Shown here: one piece after another, positions 52,244 to 61,704 of the stretch
How the letters are laid out: the number at the start of each line of letters is the position of its first letter
Position numbering within the stretch: the first letter of the stretch is position 1
Origin: Pseudobdellovibrio exovorus JSS
GTDB lineage: Bacteria > Bdellovibrionota > Bdellovibrionia > Bdellovibrionales > Bdellovibrionaceae
Assembly: GCF_000348725.1 (NCBI RefSeq)
Contig: NC_020813.1
Span: forward strand, 2,171,058 to 2,235,057
Reading direction: 5' to 3'
DNA length: 64,000 bases
Program-made: the position numbers and the translations under genes
Notes under the pieces: generated by a model
The model's database searches: none
Seen by the model: the letters and a program-made list of their open reading frames with translations, nothing else
Told to the model about the DNA's origin: nothing

Positions 52244-52801
52244 ATGATGACGGCTGACGGTGTCCTCTCTATAAGCCTAAAAGCTCTGGTTCTAAATGCC
52301 AGCTACGAGCCCCTGCGAATCATCTCATGGCAAAAAGCGCTGCTGATGTGGTTCCAAGAAAAAGTAGAAATCTTAGAATATCACACGGCTATGGCTCGTT
52401 CTGTGACTAACTCTTTTCAATTGCCTAGCGTGCTCCGATTGAAAGCCTATGTGAAACCTAAAAAATTAGATGGCGTTCGTTTTTGCCGCGAAAATGTTTA
52501 CATTCGTGATAACTACACCTGTCAGTATTGCGCCGTGAAGTTCACTTACAAAGAGCTAACCATTGATCACGTATTACCGGCATCACAAGGTGGTCCGAAG
52601 ACATGGACCAATATTGTGACCGCCTGTCGTTGTTGCAATCAAACTAAGGCCAATCGCACCCCAGAAAAAGCTAAAATGCCTCTGCTGAAACAGCCCAAAG
52701 CGCCCCAATGGCTACCCGTCATTGACTTTCATTTGGATGAAGAAAAAGAGGCTAAGGCACCTCCGACATGGAAAGATTATTTGAGATTCAAAACAAATTA
52801 A
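52244..52801 (+). CDS. HNH endonuclease-family protein
   Basis: 185 residues. N-terminal region (LVLNASYEPLRIISWQKALLMWF) is typical of the bacterial HNH proteins often annotated as HNH endonuclease. The HNH zinc motif follows: YTCQYCAVKF, then ELTIDHVLPASQGGPKTWTNIVTACRCCNQTKANRTP, with catalytic DH and both CxxC pairs. Standalone nuclease of unknown role; could act in repair or mobile DNA. Followed by a GNAT gene 16-19 nt downstream. Confidence 0.9.
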   Translation: MMTADGVLSISLKALVLNASYEPLRIISWQKALLMWFQEKVEILEYHTAMARSVTNSFQLPSVLRLKAYVKPKKLDGVRFCRENVYIRDNYTCQYCAVKFTYKELTIDHVLPASQGGPKTWTNIVTACRCCNQTKANRTPEKAKMPLLKQPKAPQWLPVIDFHLDEEKEAKAPPTWKDYLRFKTN

Positions 52802-52820
52802 TTTGTGCTATCACTAAGTG

Positions 52821-53279
52821 ATGGGCACAACTGAATCTTATAAAACTCTACTTATCAGCACCGAACAAACATACGACTTACGCGACCGCGTTTTAAGAGG
52901 ACCGCGTCCACCAGAATCTATCTATTACCCAGGTGACGAGGTGGAAACCACATTCCATGTAGGCGTTGTGCAAGGTGATCGTGTTTTAAGTAATGGAACT
53001 TTCATGAAACAATCCCACCCTCACTTCCCCGATTCTAAATCTACTTATCGTCTACGAGGAATGGCCACTGATCCTGAATTCCAAGGACAAGGCTTCGGGC
53101 AATTGGTCATCAACGCCGCTTTAGAAGAGTTGAAACTGCGCAAAGCTGACTTAATTTGGTTTAATGGCCGCACAAGTGCGGAAGCTTTCTATCGCAAATT
53201 AGGATTTCTAGTGGAAGATGAAATTTTCGATATCCCTGGAGCCGGCCCACACAAAGTCATGTATAAATCGTTGGTGTAA
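52821..53279 (+). CDS. GNAT-family N-acetyltransferase
   Basis: 152 residues from the ATG at 52821. Acetyl-CoA loop in RGMATDPEFQGQGFGQLVINAALEEL (Q/RxxGxG as QGQGFG), and the final strand FNGRTSAEAFYRKLGF typical of ElaA/PhnO-like GNATs. Substrate unknown. Likely co-transcribed with the HNH gene; convergent with the DUF1365 gene 1 nt away. Confidence 0.85.
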   Translation: MGTTESYKTLLISTEQTYDLRDRVLRGPRPPESIYYPGDEVETTFHVGVVQGDRVLSNGTFMKQSHPHFPDSKSTYRLRGMATDPEFQGQGFGQLVINAALEELKLRKADLIWFNGRTSAEAFYRKLGFLVEDEIFDIPGAGPHKVMYKSLV

Positions 53280-53280
53280 T

Positions 53281-54057
53281 TTATTTATTTCTTGTCACTT
53301 CGTTCTGAGGCTTTTGCGGTTTTGTATAAAACTGAACTTTTTTAAACCAAAGCCTCAGAGCTTGATAGTGAATCCGCAAAACCACCAATGGAGTCATCCA
53401 TCCATAGCGAAGCAACAGTTGCAAACGACTTAAACTTTCAAGCGATTTTTTTTCACCTTTGATCCACGTATTCAGTCTTAATTTCCCATCGTGCTGCAAC
53501 AGCTTGATGTGGGATGAAATACGCTGTTTATCTAAAACAAAACAGAATTCATAGATCCCCTGAACATCAAAAAATGGGGAAACATGAAATTCTTTTTGCG
53601 CCTTTAATTTTTCTTTATTTAGGTCCGCGCCTTGCTGATGCAACCAATAATAGTGTTTTTCACCGAAGGTGTTATTCACTTCACACAAAACGGCATCCAG
53701 CTTTTGCCCACGAAAGAAATACCAAAAACTTACGGGATTAAAAACATAACCCCACATTCGAGGTAGAGTTTGCAAATAAACCGACTCGGCTTCGTAATCG
53801 AAACGACTTTTTACAAACTGATGAATTTCTTCCGCTAAACTCTGAGGTGATTTTTTATCCAGCGACAAGTAATCTGAGGATTTAAAACTCAGTAGCCATC
53901 CAAACTGATGTTTAAGCTTCTGTTTTAGTTCGGCTTCACGTGTAACATCAAAAAGAATATTTAAAACCGGATACTGAAAGCTGTTGGGCTGAGTCTCTTG
54001 TCTTGAGTGATAAACAAGGCTCTCTAAAAAAAATATCTGCTCCTGCACGGAACTCAT
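53281..54057 (-). CDS. DUF1365 protein
   Basis: 258 residues from the ATG at 54057, chosen because it overlaps the oxidase stop by 4 nt (ATGA). Conserved DUF1365 text: YHSRQ, LPRMWGYVFNPVSFWYFF, CEVNNTFGEKHYYWL and KEFHVSPFFDVQGIYEF. Known context: next to FAD-dependent oxidoreductase genes (and often cyclopropane synthase) in lipid-modification clusters. Function unproven. Confidence 0.88.
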   Translation of the reverse strand: MSSVQEQIFFLESLVYHSRQETQPNSFQYPVLNILFDVTREAELKQKLKHQFGWLLSFKSSDYLSLDKKSPQSLAEEIHQFVKSRFDYEAESVYLQTLPRMWGYVFNPVSFWYFFRGQKLDAVLCEVNNTFGEKHYYWLHQQGADLNKEKLKAQKEFHVSPFFDVQGIYEFCFVLDKQRISSHIKLLQHDGKLRLNTWIKGEKKSLESLSRLQLLLRYGWMTPLVVLRIHYQALRLWFKKVQFYTKPQKPQNEVTRNK

Positions 54058-55310
54058 GAAACCATCCACGGCGGGTTTACTTCTAAACGCTCGGCCACTT
54101 TAACGGCGCTCAGTAATCCATCTTCATGAAATCCATAGCGCGTCCATGCTCCTGCAAAATAAACGTCGTGCAATCCTTGTATATCACCAATATTGGCTTG
54201 AGCGTCTATAGCCGCTTGATCAAATATCGGGTGATGATAGGTAGCTTCTAACAGGTTAGCGTCTGGATTTCGCATTGGATTCAGTGTTAGCAAAATATTA
54301 TCTTTGGTCTTGAGCTCTTGTAAGCGATTCAGAAAATAGGTCAATGCCACTTTAGCATGGGGTGCGGATTTTAAGTTAGCCTGCACATTCCACGACGACC
54401 AACATTTTTTTGAGCTTGGCATGAATTGTTGATCTTTGTGTAAAACAGCTCTGTTCTTTTCAGACTTGAATGCACTCAGAATCTTTTCTGTTGCAGAACT
54501 TTCTGACTGATACATCTTTTGTGTCATCTGCGGTTGGGTCGCAAAAATAACTTTATCAAAAGTGTAAGTGTTGCGATTCGAAATAAGCTCTAACTGACCC
54601 GCACGGCGTTTAACACTGACAACTGGCTCACTCAGATGAATGTTTCGAATTTTCTGCGCTATTTTTTGCACATAGTTCACAGAACCATTTTTGACAGTCC
54701 TCCAAACAGGGCGATCATTCACTTGCAGCAATTTGTGATTGATAAAAAATGTCAGAAAGGTCTCGGCCGGAAAATCCAACATCGCCTTTTCTGGCGTGGA
54801 CCAAATTGCTGCGAGCATTGGCAGGATGTACCACTCCTGAAGCTCAGGGGAATAGCGTTGCTGCCGAAATAGCTCTTGCACTGTCCAGCGATGGCGACGG
54901 GCTAAATCCCGATTGGGTTCCGCCTGACGATGAAACCTGAGGATATCGTAGACCAATCTATAAAAACGAGGGTTGAAAATGTTTTTTCTTTGAGCAAAGA
55001 CCGTATTGAGGTTATCCCCCGCCCACTCTAAGCCCACATTGGGCTCTTGAATCGACAAAGACATATCCGAAGGAATCGTTTCAACGTCTAAATACTTAAA
55101 AAGCGATTTCAAGTGTGGATAAGTCAGATCATTGTAGACCAAAAATCCTGTATCGACATTAAAGCTTTCACCTTGGTTCTGAATAGACGAAGTGTGCGCA
55201 TGCCCACCTAAGCGGTTGTCCGCTTCGAACAAATGCACTTCGTATTTTTGCTCGAGCATCAAGGCACAGCCTAACCCGCTAATCCCCGAACCAACCACAG
55301 CTACTTTCAT
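54054..55310 (-). CDS. FAD-dependent amine-oxidase-fold oxidoreductase
   Basis: 418 residues. FAD Rossmann motif VVGSGISGLGCALML (4-18), GGHAHTSS, VDTGFLVYNDLTYPHLKSLF, and C-terminal FAD contact FAGAWTRYGFHEDGLLSAVKVAERL. This subfamily pairs with DUF1365 and is thought to act on membrane lipids or carotenoid-like chains; the reaction is unknown. Shine-Dalgarno GAGG present. Confidence 0.88.
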   Translation of the reverse strand: MKVAVVGSGISGLGCALMLEQKYEVHLFEADNRLGGHAHTSSIQNQGESFNVDTGFLVYNDLTYPHLKSLFKYLDVETIPSDMSLSIQEPNVGLEWAGDNLNTVFAQRKNIFNPRFYRLVYDILRFHRQAEPNRDLARRHRWTVQELFRQQRYSPELQEWYILPMLAAIWSTPEKAMLDFPAETFLTFFINHKLLQVNDRPVWRTVKNGSVNYVQKIAQKIRNIHLSEPVVSVKRRAGQLELISNRNTYTFDKVIFATQPQMTQKMYQSESSATEKILSAFKSEKNRAVLHKDQQFMPSSKKCWSSWNVQANLKSAPHAKVALTYFLNRLQELKTKDNILLTLNPMRNPDANLLEATYHHPIFDQAAIDAQANIGDIQGLHDVYFAGAWTRYGFHEDGLLSAVKVAERLEVNPPWMVS

Positions 55311-55453
55311 GAAAAACCCTCAAAACTGCTCTCAGATTAGTTATTTTTTTTAAGATTTCAATCGAGATGAGCGACTGCGTCTGCGTGCATAAAAAATATA
55401 TACATCGTTCGCAAGTAGCGCTAGCGTGGAATGAGCCACACAGAGGGAAATCC

Positions 55454-57094
55454 ATGACTACAACCTCCACTCATAATTTATTAGTTAAAGAATTTATAGA
55501 AATTGTATCTGAGACCAACGGCATAGCGCTGATTGACACTTTAGATCTGATGCTTTCATCTTCGCTTAAAGCAAAAAGTGCCGAAGCTTACAGATGTATT
55601 GCTGAATACCGCGAGCTTCTAGATAGTTTTATTATCAACAAAATCAGTATCAATGTTTTAAAGAAGCATGAATTCAACTTAGTTCTGGAAGAGTTCTTTC
55701 GCCGCTTCCCTTTAAAGTTTAAAGAAGAACACATCCATCTTTCAGGCTCATTGACTGCGGAATTTATCTGGAAAAAAATCCAGCCTCTTTTAAGCGGTCC
55801 TCATAAAGAGATCTACGAGAAAAAAATCAAGCGTGTCTATGGCGAGCAAGCATGGCCCATTCAATCCGCTGAAGATGTGGATAAATTAATCCGCTTGCAG
55901 GAAGACGAAGGGTTCACCACTTATTTGCGCATTCTTTTCTTAGCTAGCTTGATTTTTATTTCAAAAGAAGCCCACGCTGAGGCCGCTTATCATATGGCCA
56001 GTGAACTTTACTTGAAGCACAACGTGGGTTCTATTCGTCTGAAGTTTATGTTAAATCGTGCCACTTCAAAATCTGACGATCAAATTCCTGGTTTAGATCA
56101 GGTGACTTCAGAAGATGTTCTACTAGGCCTATTTGAAGGCTTCAAAAAATTCCAAAAGGAATACCCAGACTTCAAATTTATTCTGTCACCATCTTTCCGT
56201 AAAGAGAGTAACTACTTCGATAATTCACGATTTAATCACCGCAAAGAACATTTCATGCAACAGATCGATGAAATTCTGGGATTAATCGATAAATATCCAT
56301 TCTTAGCTGAGCACGTAAACGAAGTGGATACAGTGGGCGATGAAAAAGAGATGTACCGCAAAGAGCACTTCTTTGAATTGCAACACGGATTTCGTCGTCT
56401 GCAGTATCGTGGATTTAAAATTAAATCCCATCATGGCGAAACATGGCACACCTTAAAAAAGGGGATTCAAGCCGTCGACAATGCCATGAATATTTGGAAT
56501 ATCGATGCCTTAGAGCATGGGATCAGCTTAGGGATAAATCCTAACTTGTATTTTCACCAACTTTACCAACGCGTTGTTTTAAATAACCTATCAGGAATTC
56601 CTGTAGAGGTTGGAACTACGGATTACAAAGAACTTGTGGACCTACAGTGGAATCACAGCGCCCACGTCTTACAGAAAATCCTAAACGGAGAACTTCTGAG
56701 TGAAGCCGACCGCACATTGTTCTTAAAAACAAAATTCCATGCGGCCCGCGAGATTGAACAATATCAACATGATGTTTTAAATCGTCTGATCCAAAAAGGT
56801 GTTTCACTTATCACCCTGCCGTCTTCGAATAACAAGCTGACAGGTAAGTTTAAAGATTACAAAGATCACCCTTTTTCTTGGTGGGAGAAAAAGAACATCC
56901 ACCTTGGAGTCGGTACTGACAATTACATCACATTGAATACAAACTATGTTCAAGAAATGTTGATCTTATTGCTAACTGACCCTCATAATTTAAAGATAAC
57001 GAAGCTGTTAATGGTCACAACAGGGGAAACTCGCCGACCATTTATCAGTCAATTGCTTTGGAAAATGCGAAAGGACGTCAATTCCCATGTTTAA
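55454..57094 (+). CDS. Long adenosine/AMP-deaminase-superfamily protein
   Basis: 546 residues from the ATG at 55454 (AGAGGG upstream). Metal-dependent deaminase motifs in order: HIHLSGSL (HxH at 93-95), SHHGETWHT (HGE at 327-329, for HAGE), ALEHGISLG (354-356, for RIGHG), LPSSNNKLTG (457-460, for PTSN), and GVGTDNY (488-490), where the usual second Asp of TDDP is Asn. It is about 200 residues longer than classical Add; the extra part lies mainly between the first two motifs. Likely a purine-nucleoside or nucleotide deaminase. The overlap of 8 nt with the AmpG-like gene implies co-expression. Confidence 0.8.
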   Translation: MTTTSTHNLLVKEFIEIVSETNGIALIDTLDLMLSSSLKAKSAEAYRCIAEYRELLDSFIINKISINVLKKHEFNLVLEEFFRRFPLKFKEEHIHLSGSLTAEFIWKKIQPLLSGPHKEIYEKKIKRVYGEQAWPIQSAEDVDKLIRLQEDEGFTTYLRILFLASLIFISKEAHAEAAYHMASELYLKHNVGSIRLKFMLNRATSKSDDQIPGLDQVTSEDVLLGLFEGFKKFQKEYPDFKFILSPSFRKESNYFDNSRFNHRKEHFMQQIDEILGLIDKYPFLAEHVNEVDTVGDEKEMYRKEHFFELQHGFRRLQYRGFKIKSHHGETWHTLKKGIQAVDNAMNIWNIDALEHGISLGINPNLYFHQLYQRVVLNNLSGIPVEVGTTDYKELVDLQWNHSAHVLQKILNGELLSEADRTLFLKTKFHAAREIEQYQHDVLNRLIQKGVSLITLPSSNNKLTGKFKDYKDHPFSWWEKKNIHLGVGTDNYITLNTNYVQEMLILLLTDPHNLKITKLLMVTTGETRRPFISQLLWKMRKDVNSHV

Positions 57095-58676
57095 CCAGCT
57101 TAGCAACTTACGTAGCACTCCTGCATGGAGGCTTACTATCATCTTGATTCTGGGTTTTGCCAGCGGCCTTCCTTTAGCCTTAACAGGACAAAGTCTTCAG
57201 GCATGGCTAACTGTCGATAACATCGATATCGCCACTATCGGGTTCTTTAGCTTAGTGGGTTTACCTTACACGTTTAAATTCTTATGGGCGCCGTTGATGG
57301 ATCGCTTCGAGCCACCATGGCTAGGACGCCGTCGTGGTTGGTTACTGCTGACTCAATTAGCTTTGGCGGGAACTTTGGCGTTAATGTCTGGCCTGTCACC
57401 AAGTGCTCAGACTCAAGCTTTCGCTCTTGTTGCCGTTTTGATCGCGTTTCTATCCGCGTCTCAAGACGTGGTGATTGATGCCTACCGCACAGATGTTCTA
57501 GATCCAAAAGAACGCGGTATCGGAGCGTCTTTAACGGTATTTGGTTATCGTATGGCCATGATTATTTCCGGTGGTATTGCTTTCGTTTGGGCTGACCCCG
57601 TTAATGGCTATGGCTGGAGCTGGTCAAAAATTTATATGATCATGGCTGTGATTATGTTAATTGCTGCTGCGATTTCATTAGTCTTCTTACCTTCTGTACC
57701 AAAAAGTATGACGGCACCCAAAACCAATGCCAAGAATGACCTTATTGGTTTCTTTGCCTTAGTTATTGCCGTGGCTGTGGGTTACCAGTTCACTGTGCAT
57801 ATTGCGACTCCATTGGCAGAAAATTCGTTATTAAGCCTCTTCCCACCTGATGCAGATGGGGCCGCTAGCTCTAATGTTAAAAAGTGGGCTGATCTGATTT
57901 CATTACTTTTGGGAATCGGTTTTACTGTGCCTCTGGCATGGTGGGCTTCTAAAAAAGCAAAATTTGAAACACTTCATACCTCACTAGCCAACTACTTCAG
58001 TATGAAAGGGGCTATCAGCTTCTTAGCCCTGATTATCTTGTACAAACTTGGCGATGCCTTCGCCGGTTCACTGTTAACTCCGTTCTTGATCAAAGGTGCC
58101 GGTTACGCTCAGGCTGAAATTGGCGTCGTCAATAAAGTGATCGGAATGTGGTTAACGATTTTCGGAGCCATCTTTGGCGGGGCTTTAATGATGAAGCTCG
58201 GCCTCTATCGCTCGCTGTTCTTATTCGGTGTCCTTCAACTGCTTTCAAACTTAAGCTTCTGGTTAGTCGCTGTCTTAGGCAAAGGCTCTTGGGGTTCATT
58301 CCAACTACCCGCTTTTGATATTATGATTGTGGCTTTGAAAGAAGCGACCGAAGTGGATTGGCTACTTCTATTTGCTATCGGAAGTGAAAATGTGACCGGA
58401 GGAATGGGAACAGCTGCTTTTGTGGCCTTCTTGATGGCTCTGTGTAATCAAAAGTTCACAGCAACTCAGTACGCTCTTCTATCGGCCTTTTCGGCTGTGG
58501 GACGCGTGTGGGTGGGCCCATTAGCGGGAGTTCTGACAGGGACTATCGGATGGCCTATGTTCTTTATCTTTTCAACACTGATGGCACTTCCCGGTTTATT
58601 CATTCTTTACAAATTAAAGGATGTTATTAAACAGTTGGAAGCACCGAAGATATCACTAGCTGACGCTGACGACTAA
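57087..58676 (+). CDS. ampG: AmpG-like muropeptide permease (MFS)
   Basis: 529 residues, 12-14 membrane segments. N-terminal text ILGFASGLPLALTGQSLQAWLTVDNIDIATIGFFSLVGLPYTFKFLWAPLMDR closely follows AmpG, including the conserved LPLALTGxxL and Asp in APLMDRF, then GRRRGWLL and SQDVVIDAYRTDVL. It imports anhydro-muropeptides produced by lytic transglycosylases. It has an expanded central loop region compared with E. coli AmpG. Predatory lifestyle would make peptidoglycan recycling from prey valuable; this link is inference. Confidence 0.88.
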   Translation: MFNQLSNLRSTPAWRLTIILILGFASGLPLALTGQSLQAWLTVDNIDIATIGFFSLVGLPYTFKFLWAPLMDRFEPPWLGRRRGWLLLTQLALAGTLALMSGLSPSAQTQAFALVAVLIAFLSASQDVVIDAYRTDVLDPKERGIGASLTVFGYRMAMIISGGIAFVWADPVNGYGWSWSKIYMIMAVIMLIAAAISLVFLPSVPKSMTAPKTNAKNDLIGFFALVIAVAVGYQFTVHIATPLAENSLLSLFPPDADGAASSNVKKWADLISLLLGIGFTVPLAWWASKKAKFETLHTSLANYFSMKGAISFLALIILYKLGDAFAGSLLTPFLIKGAGYAQAEIGVVNKVIGMWLTIFGAIFGGALMMKLGLYRSLFLFGVLQLLSNLSFWLVAVLGKGSWGSFQLPAFDIMIVALKEATEVDWLLLFAIGSENVTGGMGTAAFVAFLMALCNQKFTATQYALLSAFSAVGRVWVGPLAGVLTGTIGWPMFFIFSTLMALPGLFILYKLKDVIKQLEAPKISLADADD

Positions 58677-58683
58677 GTTCAAA

Positions 58684-59748
58684 CTACGTTCCTAATGGAA
58701 TTCGACAATTGTATCCCGGCTTCAAGTAACTTGTTTTTTCCTGCGAAGCCGGCTTACGAAACTTAAATCCACTCATATCGTCTGTAAAATTTTGCAGACA
58801 TTTATCTAAGTCTTTAAGCTCTGCCGCATTCACACGATCATTTTCTACATTGTATGTAATATATAGATAGGTCACATCAGGAGCCTGCGGGTTTACCACT
58901 TGTGATACATCACGTGCATCCTCGACACGTACACCGGCTTTCAATTCGGTTTCATTGATGATCGCAAATAGCTGAATCAACTGAGCCTGAGAACTGTTTT
59001 TATGAATCTGCTGGAACCAATAGTTCATGTGCTGGTGAAATGGTTGCTTACTTTCATCCGCTAGGCGATTCAGTAACTCGACCAGAACATACTCACCTTG
59101 CGCGGTCTTTTCGAAAGACAGTTCATGGGAAAACTTCAAGATGGCTCCACGACTAGCTAGATAACCCAAGAAGTCCCGTGAAAATTGAAAACGAGAAACT
59201 TCTTTTCTTTCAGGTAAACTTTGTAAAACAGAGACAAACTTCTGCGAATCTGGAAATTCGTAATCTGTTTTAACAATACTTCTTCCCAAATACTCCGCAA
59301 CGGATGCATTACATGGCAACTGCGTTTGGAAAGAGACCTTGCCATGATTTTCGAATTTCACAAATTGAATCGAAATCGTCAAAGCATCGTCTAGATCTTT
59401 TTGAATTTTAACGTCTGCCGTATCACCCCGTTTTATTTCAATCACATGGATGCGCGACAATAGCTCAGGACGTCTACGGAACTCATTTAAATAAATAGAA
59501 AGCTTTGAAGACCAAAGAGGCTCTTCTGAACGGCGACATTTTGAATCGATCTCTGTTTTTTCAAATTCACGTGTCGTGGACTCAGGAACATGAACGACTA
59601 CCCCATTTTGAGCTAAAAGACTCAAGGCCTGTCTGACATCATTGTTGGAATAAACCTGATTCGCCGAGCTTGGCAAACGCACATAACTGGTCGTGCAACC
59701 TGAAATCAATAGAATTGCTAGAGCCATAAAGCCCAAACATTGTTTCAT
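58684..59748 (-). CDS. Lipoprotein of unknown function
   Basis: 354 residues, lipobox LISGC (Cys at 18), then TTSYVRLPSS. The body contains a VHVPESTTREFEKTEID stretch and a long beta/alpha region; three further Cys (SKCRRS, LPCNAS, and two late) are spread along the chain. Preceded by GGGGAGG. No family recognised. It follows the TPR lipoprotein gene on the same strand after 107 nt. Confidence 0.7.
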   Translation of the reverse strand: MKQCLGFMALAILLISGCTTSYVRLPSSANQVYSNNDVRQALSLLAQNGVVVHVPESTTREFEKTEIDSKCRRSEEPLWSSKLSIYLNEFRRRPELLSRIHVIEIKRGDTADVKIQKDLDDALTISIQFVKFENHGKVSFQTQLPCNASVAEYLGRSIVKTDYEFPDSQKFVSVLQSLPERKEVSRFQFSRDFLGYLASRGAILKFSHELSFEKTAQGEYVLVELLNRLADESKQPFHQHMNYWFQQIHKNSSQAQLIQLFAIINETELKAGVRVEDARDVSQVVNPQAPDVTYLYITYNVENDRVNAAELKDLDKCLQNFTDDMSGFKFRKPASQEKTSYLKPGYNCRIPLGT

Positions 59749-59855
59749 GTGTGTCCTCCCCGAGCTTCCAGTTTAAAATAAACTGTACTCATAATCCATC
59801 GCCATCTTTTCTGATAAAAAATACTAACCTCATATTAAGACCATCAGTCAGTATT

Positions 59856-61628
59856 TTATTTTTGTTTAGCTCCCTCAGGTTGAGTTTGCGCTGGCATACG
59901 TGATGGCGTAGATCCATACAAAGGTGCGAACTCAATTCTTTGTCCTACAGATTTACCTTGAGCTTTAGTATTCCAATCTAAAGCTGCGGCAACCCGAAAA
60001 AACTGTTGTGCTTTATCTTGTATATTAGCAGCTGCATATACCTTAGCCAAGGCTCTTGCATAAAAAGCATCCTGTGGATTTTGATCGTATACATCTTCCA
60101 TCAAAGCCACAGCTTTGTCTGTGTGATTCTGCTGCAGCAAAAGCCACGCTAACATTGGTTTTAAATTTTTATTCTGAGACTTATATTCCAAAGCTTTTGT
60201 CAGCAAGTAGGTCGTATCTTCTATTTTTTTGCCATCTTGATACCAAAGCTCTGCTAATAGAGCGTACATTCCTGCACTTTCAGGATTAAGCTTTTCTACA
60301 GTGCGAATTTGCTGATTAAAATTATCAAACTGACCTAGCTTGTAATACGAATAGGCCGCGTTTAAACGCAGTTCTTCATTGTATGGAAATTCCTTTAGAC
60401 CTGTTTCTGCCACTTTTGCTGCTGTCACATATTTCTGCTCTTTCACTAAGAGTTCAGAGTAAGTGCGCGCAATCGACTCTTGATCTGGACGCAACTCATA
60501 GGCCTGCGCCATGATAGCTAACGCTTTTTCACTGTTATCTTTTCTAAGTTCTTCAAATGCTAAAGCCGATCTGGCATCGCCAAAGTATTCCGAAGAATAA
60601 GGAACTTTTTCAAAGAGCTTAAACGCCGATCTTCTGTTTTTCTGTTCAAGTAAAATTTGCGCTAAATGATATTGCGCCTCTGAAGACTCTGTATAATTTA
60701 AAATCTCGCGATAGTTTTTTTCTGCGTTTTTCTGATCGCCTTTAACGAAGTATGTCCCCGCTATGCGAAGATCTAACTTTAGGGGCTCTTCATCACCTTG
60801 ATTTTTAATTTTATTGTATTCGACTAAAGCGCGATCATAAAGACCCGCTTGATAGGCTCGATCCGCAATTTGCCATGAAATCTCGCGATCATAATCCTGT
60901 GTTTCGGCGTAACGACTTAGAGCCTCCGTCGCACGAATATAGCGATACTGACTAGCTGACCAATTTGCATAGGCCTGAGTGATCTGACGATCACGCGGGT
61001 TTGCACTGTAGGCTTTCTGAATAAACTCATCAAACTTATCTTGATTCTTTAGCTGTTGGAAAAGCTGTGCCTGCTCGAAAAATACTTGGGCCCTATTTTC
61101 TTGTGTAAGCTCGATATCTTCTAGCTCATCCAAAGCACCTTGATAGTTATTTTCAAATTTATAAATTTCAACTAAAGCCCATTTTGCAGGATCGTACTGA
61201 GGCTGTAAGTTAAGAATGTGCGCATAGACTTCACGGGCTTTCGAGTAAACCCGAGTTTCCACATAAAGTTCTCCAAGTCGACTCAGAGCTAATAAACTAT
61301 CTGGCTTTTGTTCTAAGACTTGGTTGTACTCAACCAACGCCAAATGTGTACGGGAACTATTTCGATACTCGTCGGCTAAGCCAATACGGGCCTCTAAAGA
61401 GCGAGGATTGTGGAGCAAAGCCAGTCGATAGTTTTCAATAGACTGAGCTGTGTTGCCTTCTTGCCCATAAGAAACCGCCAGTTGTCGGTAGTATTCGGAG
61501 CGGGACAAATCGTCCGTTGAAAAATCTGTACTTCGTGTGGCTACAGGCTTAACCGCAACTGTCTGTAGACTTGAACATCCGGCCAAATACGAACCCAATA
61601 AAATTAGAAATACGATTTTTGCTTTCAC
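59856..61628 (-). CDS. TPR-repeat lipoprotein
   Basis: 590 residues with a GTG start. Lipobox LAGC (Cys near 18) then SSLQTVAVKP. From about residue 45 to 560 it is a series of TPR units (SRSEYYRQLAVSYGQEGNTA, then PDSLLALSRLGELYVETRVY, and so on), giving about 14 repeats. Likely an outer-membrane-anchored scaffold in the periplasm, comparable in layout to gliding-motility or secretion TPR lipoproteins, but I cannot name an orthologue. Confidence 0.8.
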   Translation of the reverse strand: MKAKIVFLILLGSYLAGCSSLQTVAVKPVATRSTDFSTDDLSRSEYYRQLAVSYGQEGNTAQSIENYRLALLHNPRSLEARIGLADEYRNSSRTHLALVEYNQVLEQKPDSLLALSRLGELYVETRVYSKAREVYAHILNLQPQYDPAKWALVEIYKFENNYQGALDELEDIELTQENRAQVFFEQAQLFQQLKNQDKFDEFIQKAYSANPRDRQITQAYANWSASQYRYIRATEALSRYAETQDYDREISWQIADRAYQAGLYDRALVEYNKIKNQGDEEPLKLDLRIAGTYFVKGDQKNAEKNYREILNYTESSEAQYHLAQILLEQKNRRSAFKLFEKVPYSSEYFGDARSALAFEELRKDNSEKALAIMAQAYELRPDQESIARTYSELLVKEQKYVTAAKVAETGLKEFPYNEELRLNAAYSYYKLGQFDNFNQQIRTVEKLNPESAGMYALLAELWYQDGKKIEDTTYLLTKALEYKSQNKNLKPMLAWLLLQQNHTDKAVALMEDVYDQNPQDAFYARALAKVYAAANIQDKAQQFFRVAAALDWNTKAQGKSVGQRIEFAPLYGSTPSRMPAQTQPEGAKQK

Positions 61629-61635
61629 CTTGTTC

Positions 61636-61643
61636 TTATCGGA
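61636..61643 (-). promoter_or_regulatory. Possible sigma28-like -10 box before the TPR lipoprotein gene
   Basis: TCCGATAA on the minus strand resembles the FliA -10 GCCGATAA at 7 of 8 positions (all but the first) and ends 7 nt before the GTG start. The -35 region (TAAGGAAG, 10 nt further up) is only a partial match, so this stays tentative. Confidence 0.3.
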
Positions 61644-61668
61644 ATTTTGGGGCCTTCCTTAACTAGAC

Positions 61669-61697
61669 TGGACAAAGATACGGGTTCTTCGCATACT
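61669..61697 (+). promoter_or_regulatory. Promoter of the racemase-like gene, leaderless geometry
   Basis: TGGACA (61669-61674), 17-nt spacer, CATACT (61692-61697), then 7 nt to the ATG at 61705, with no Shine-Dalgarno. Confidence 0.55.
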
Positions 61698-61704
61698 GGC
61701 ATCT

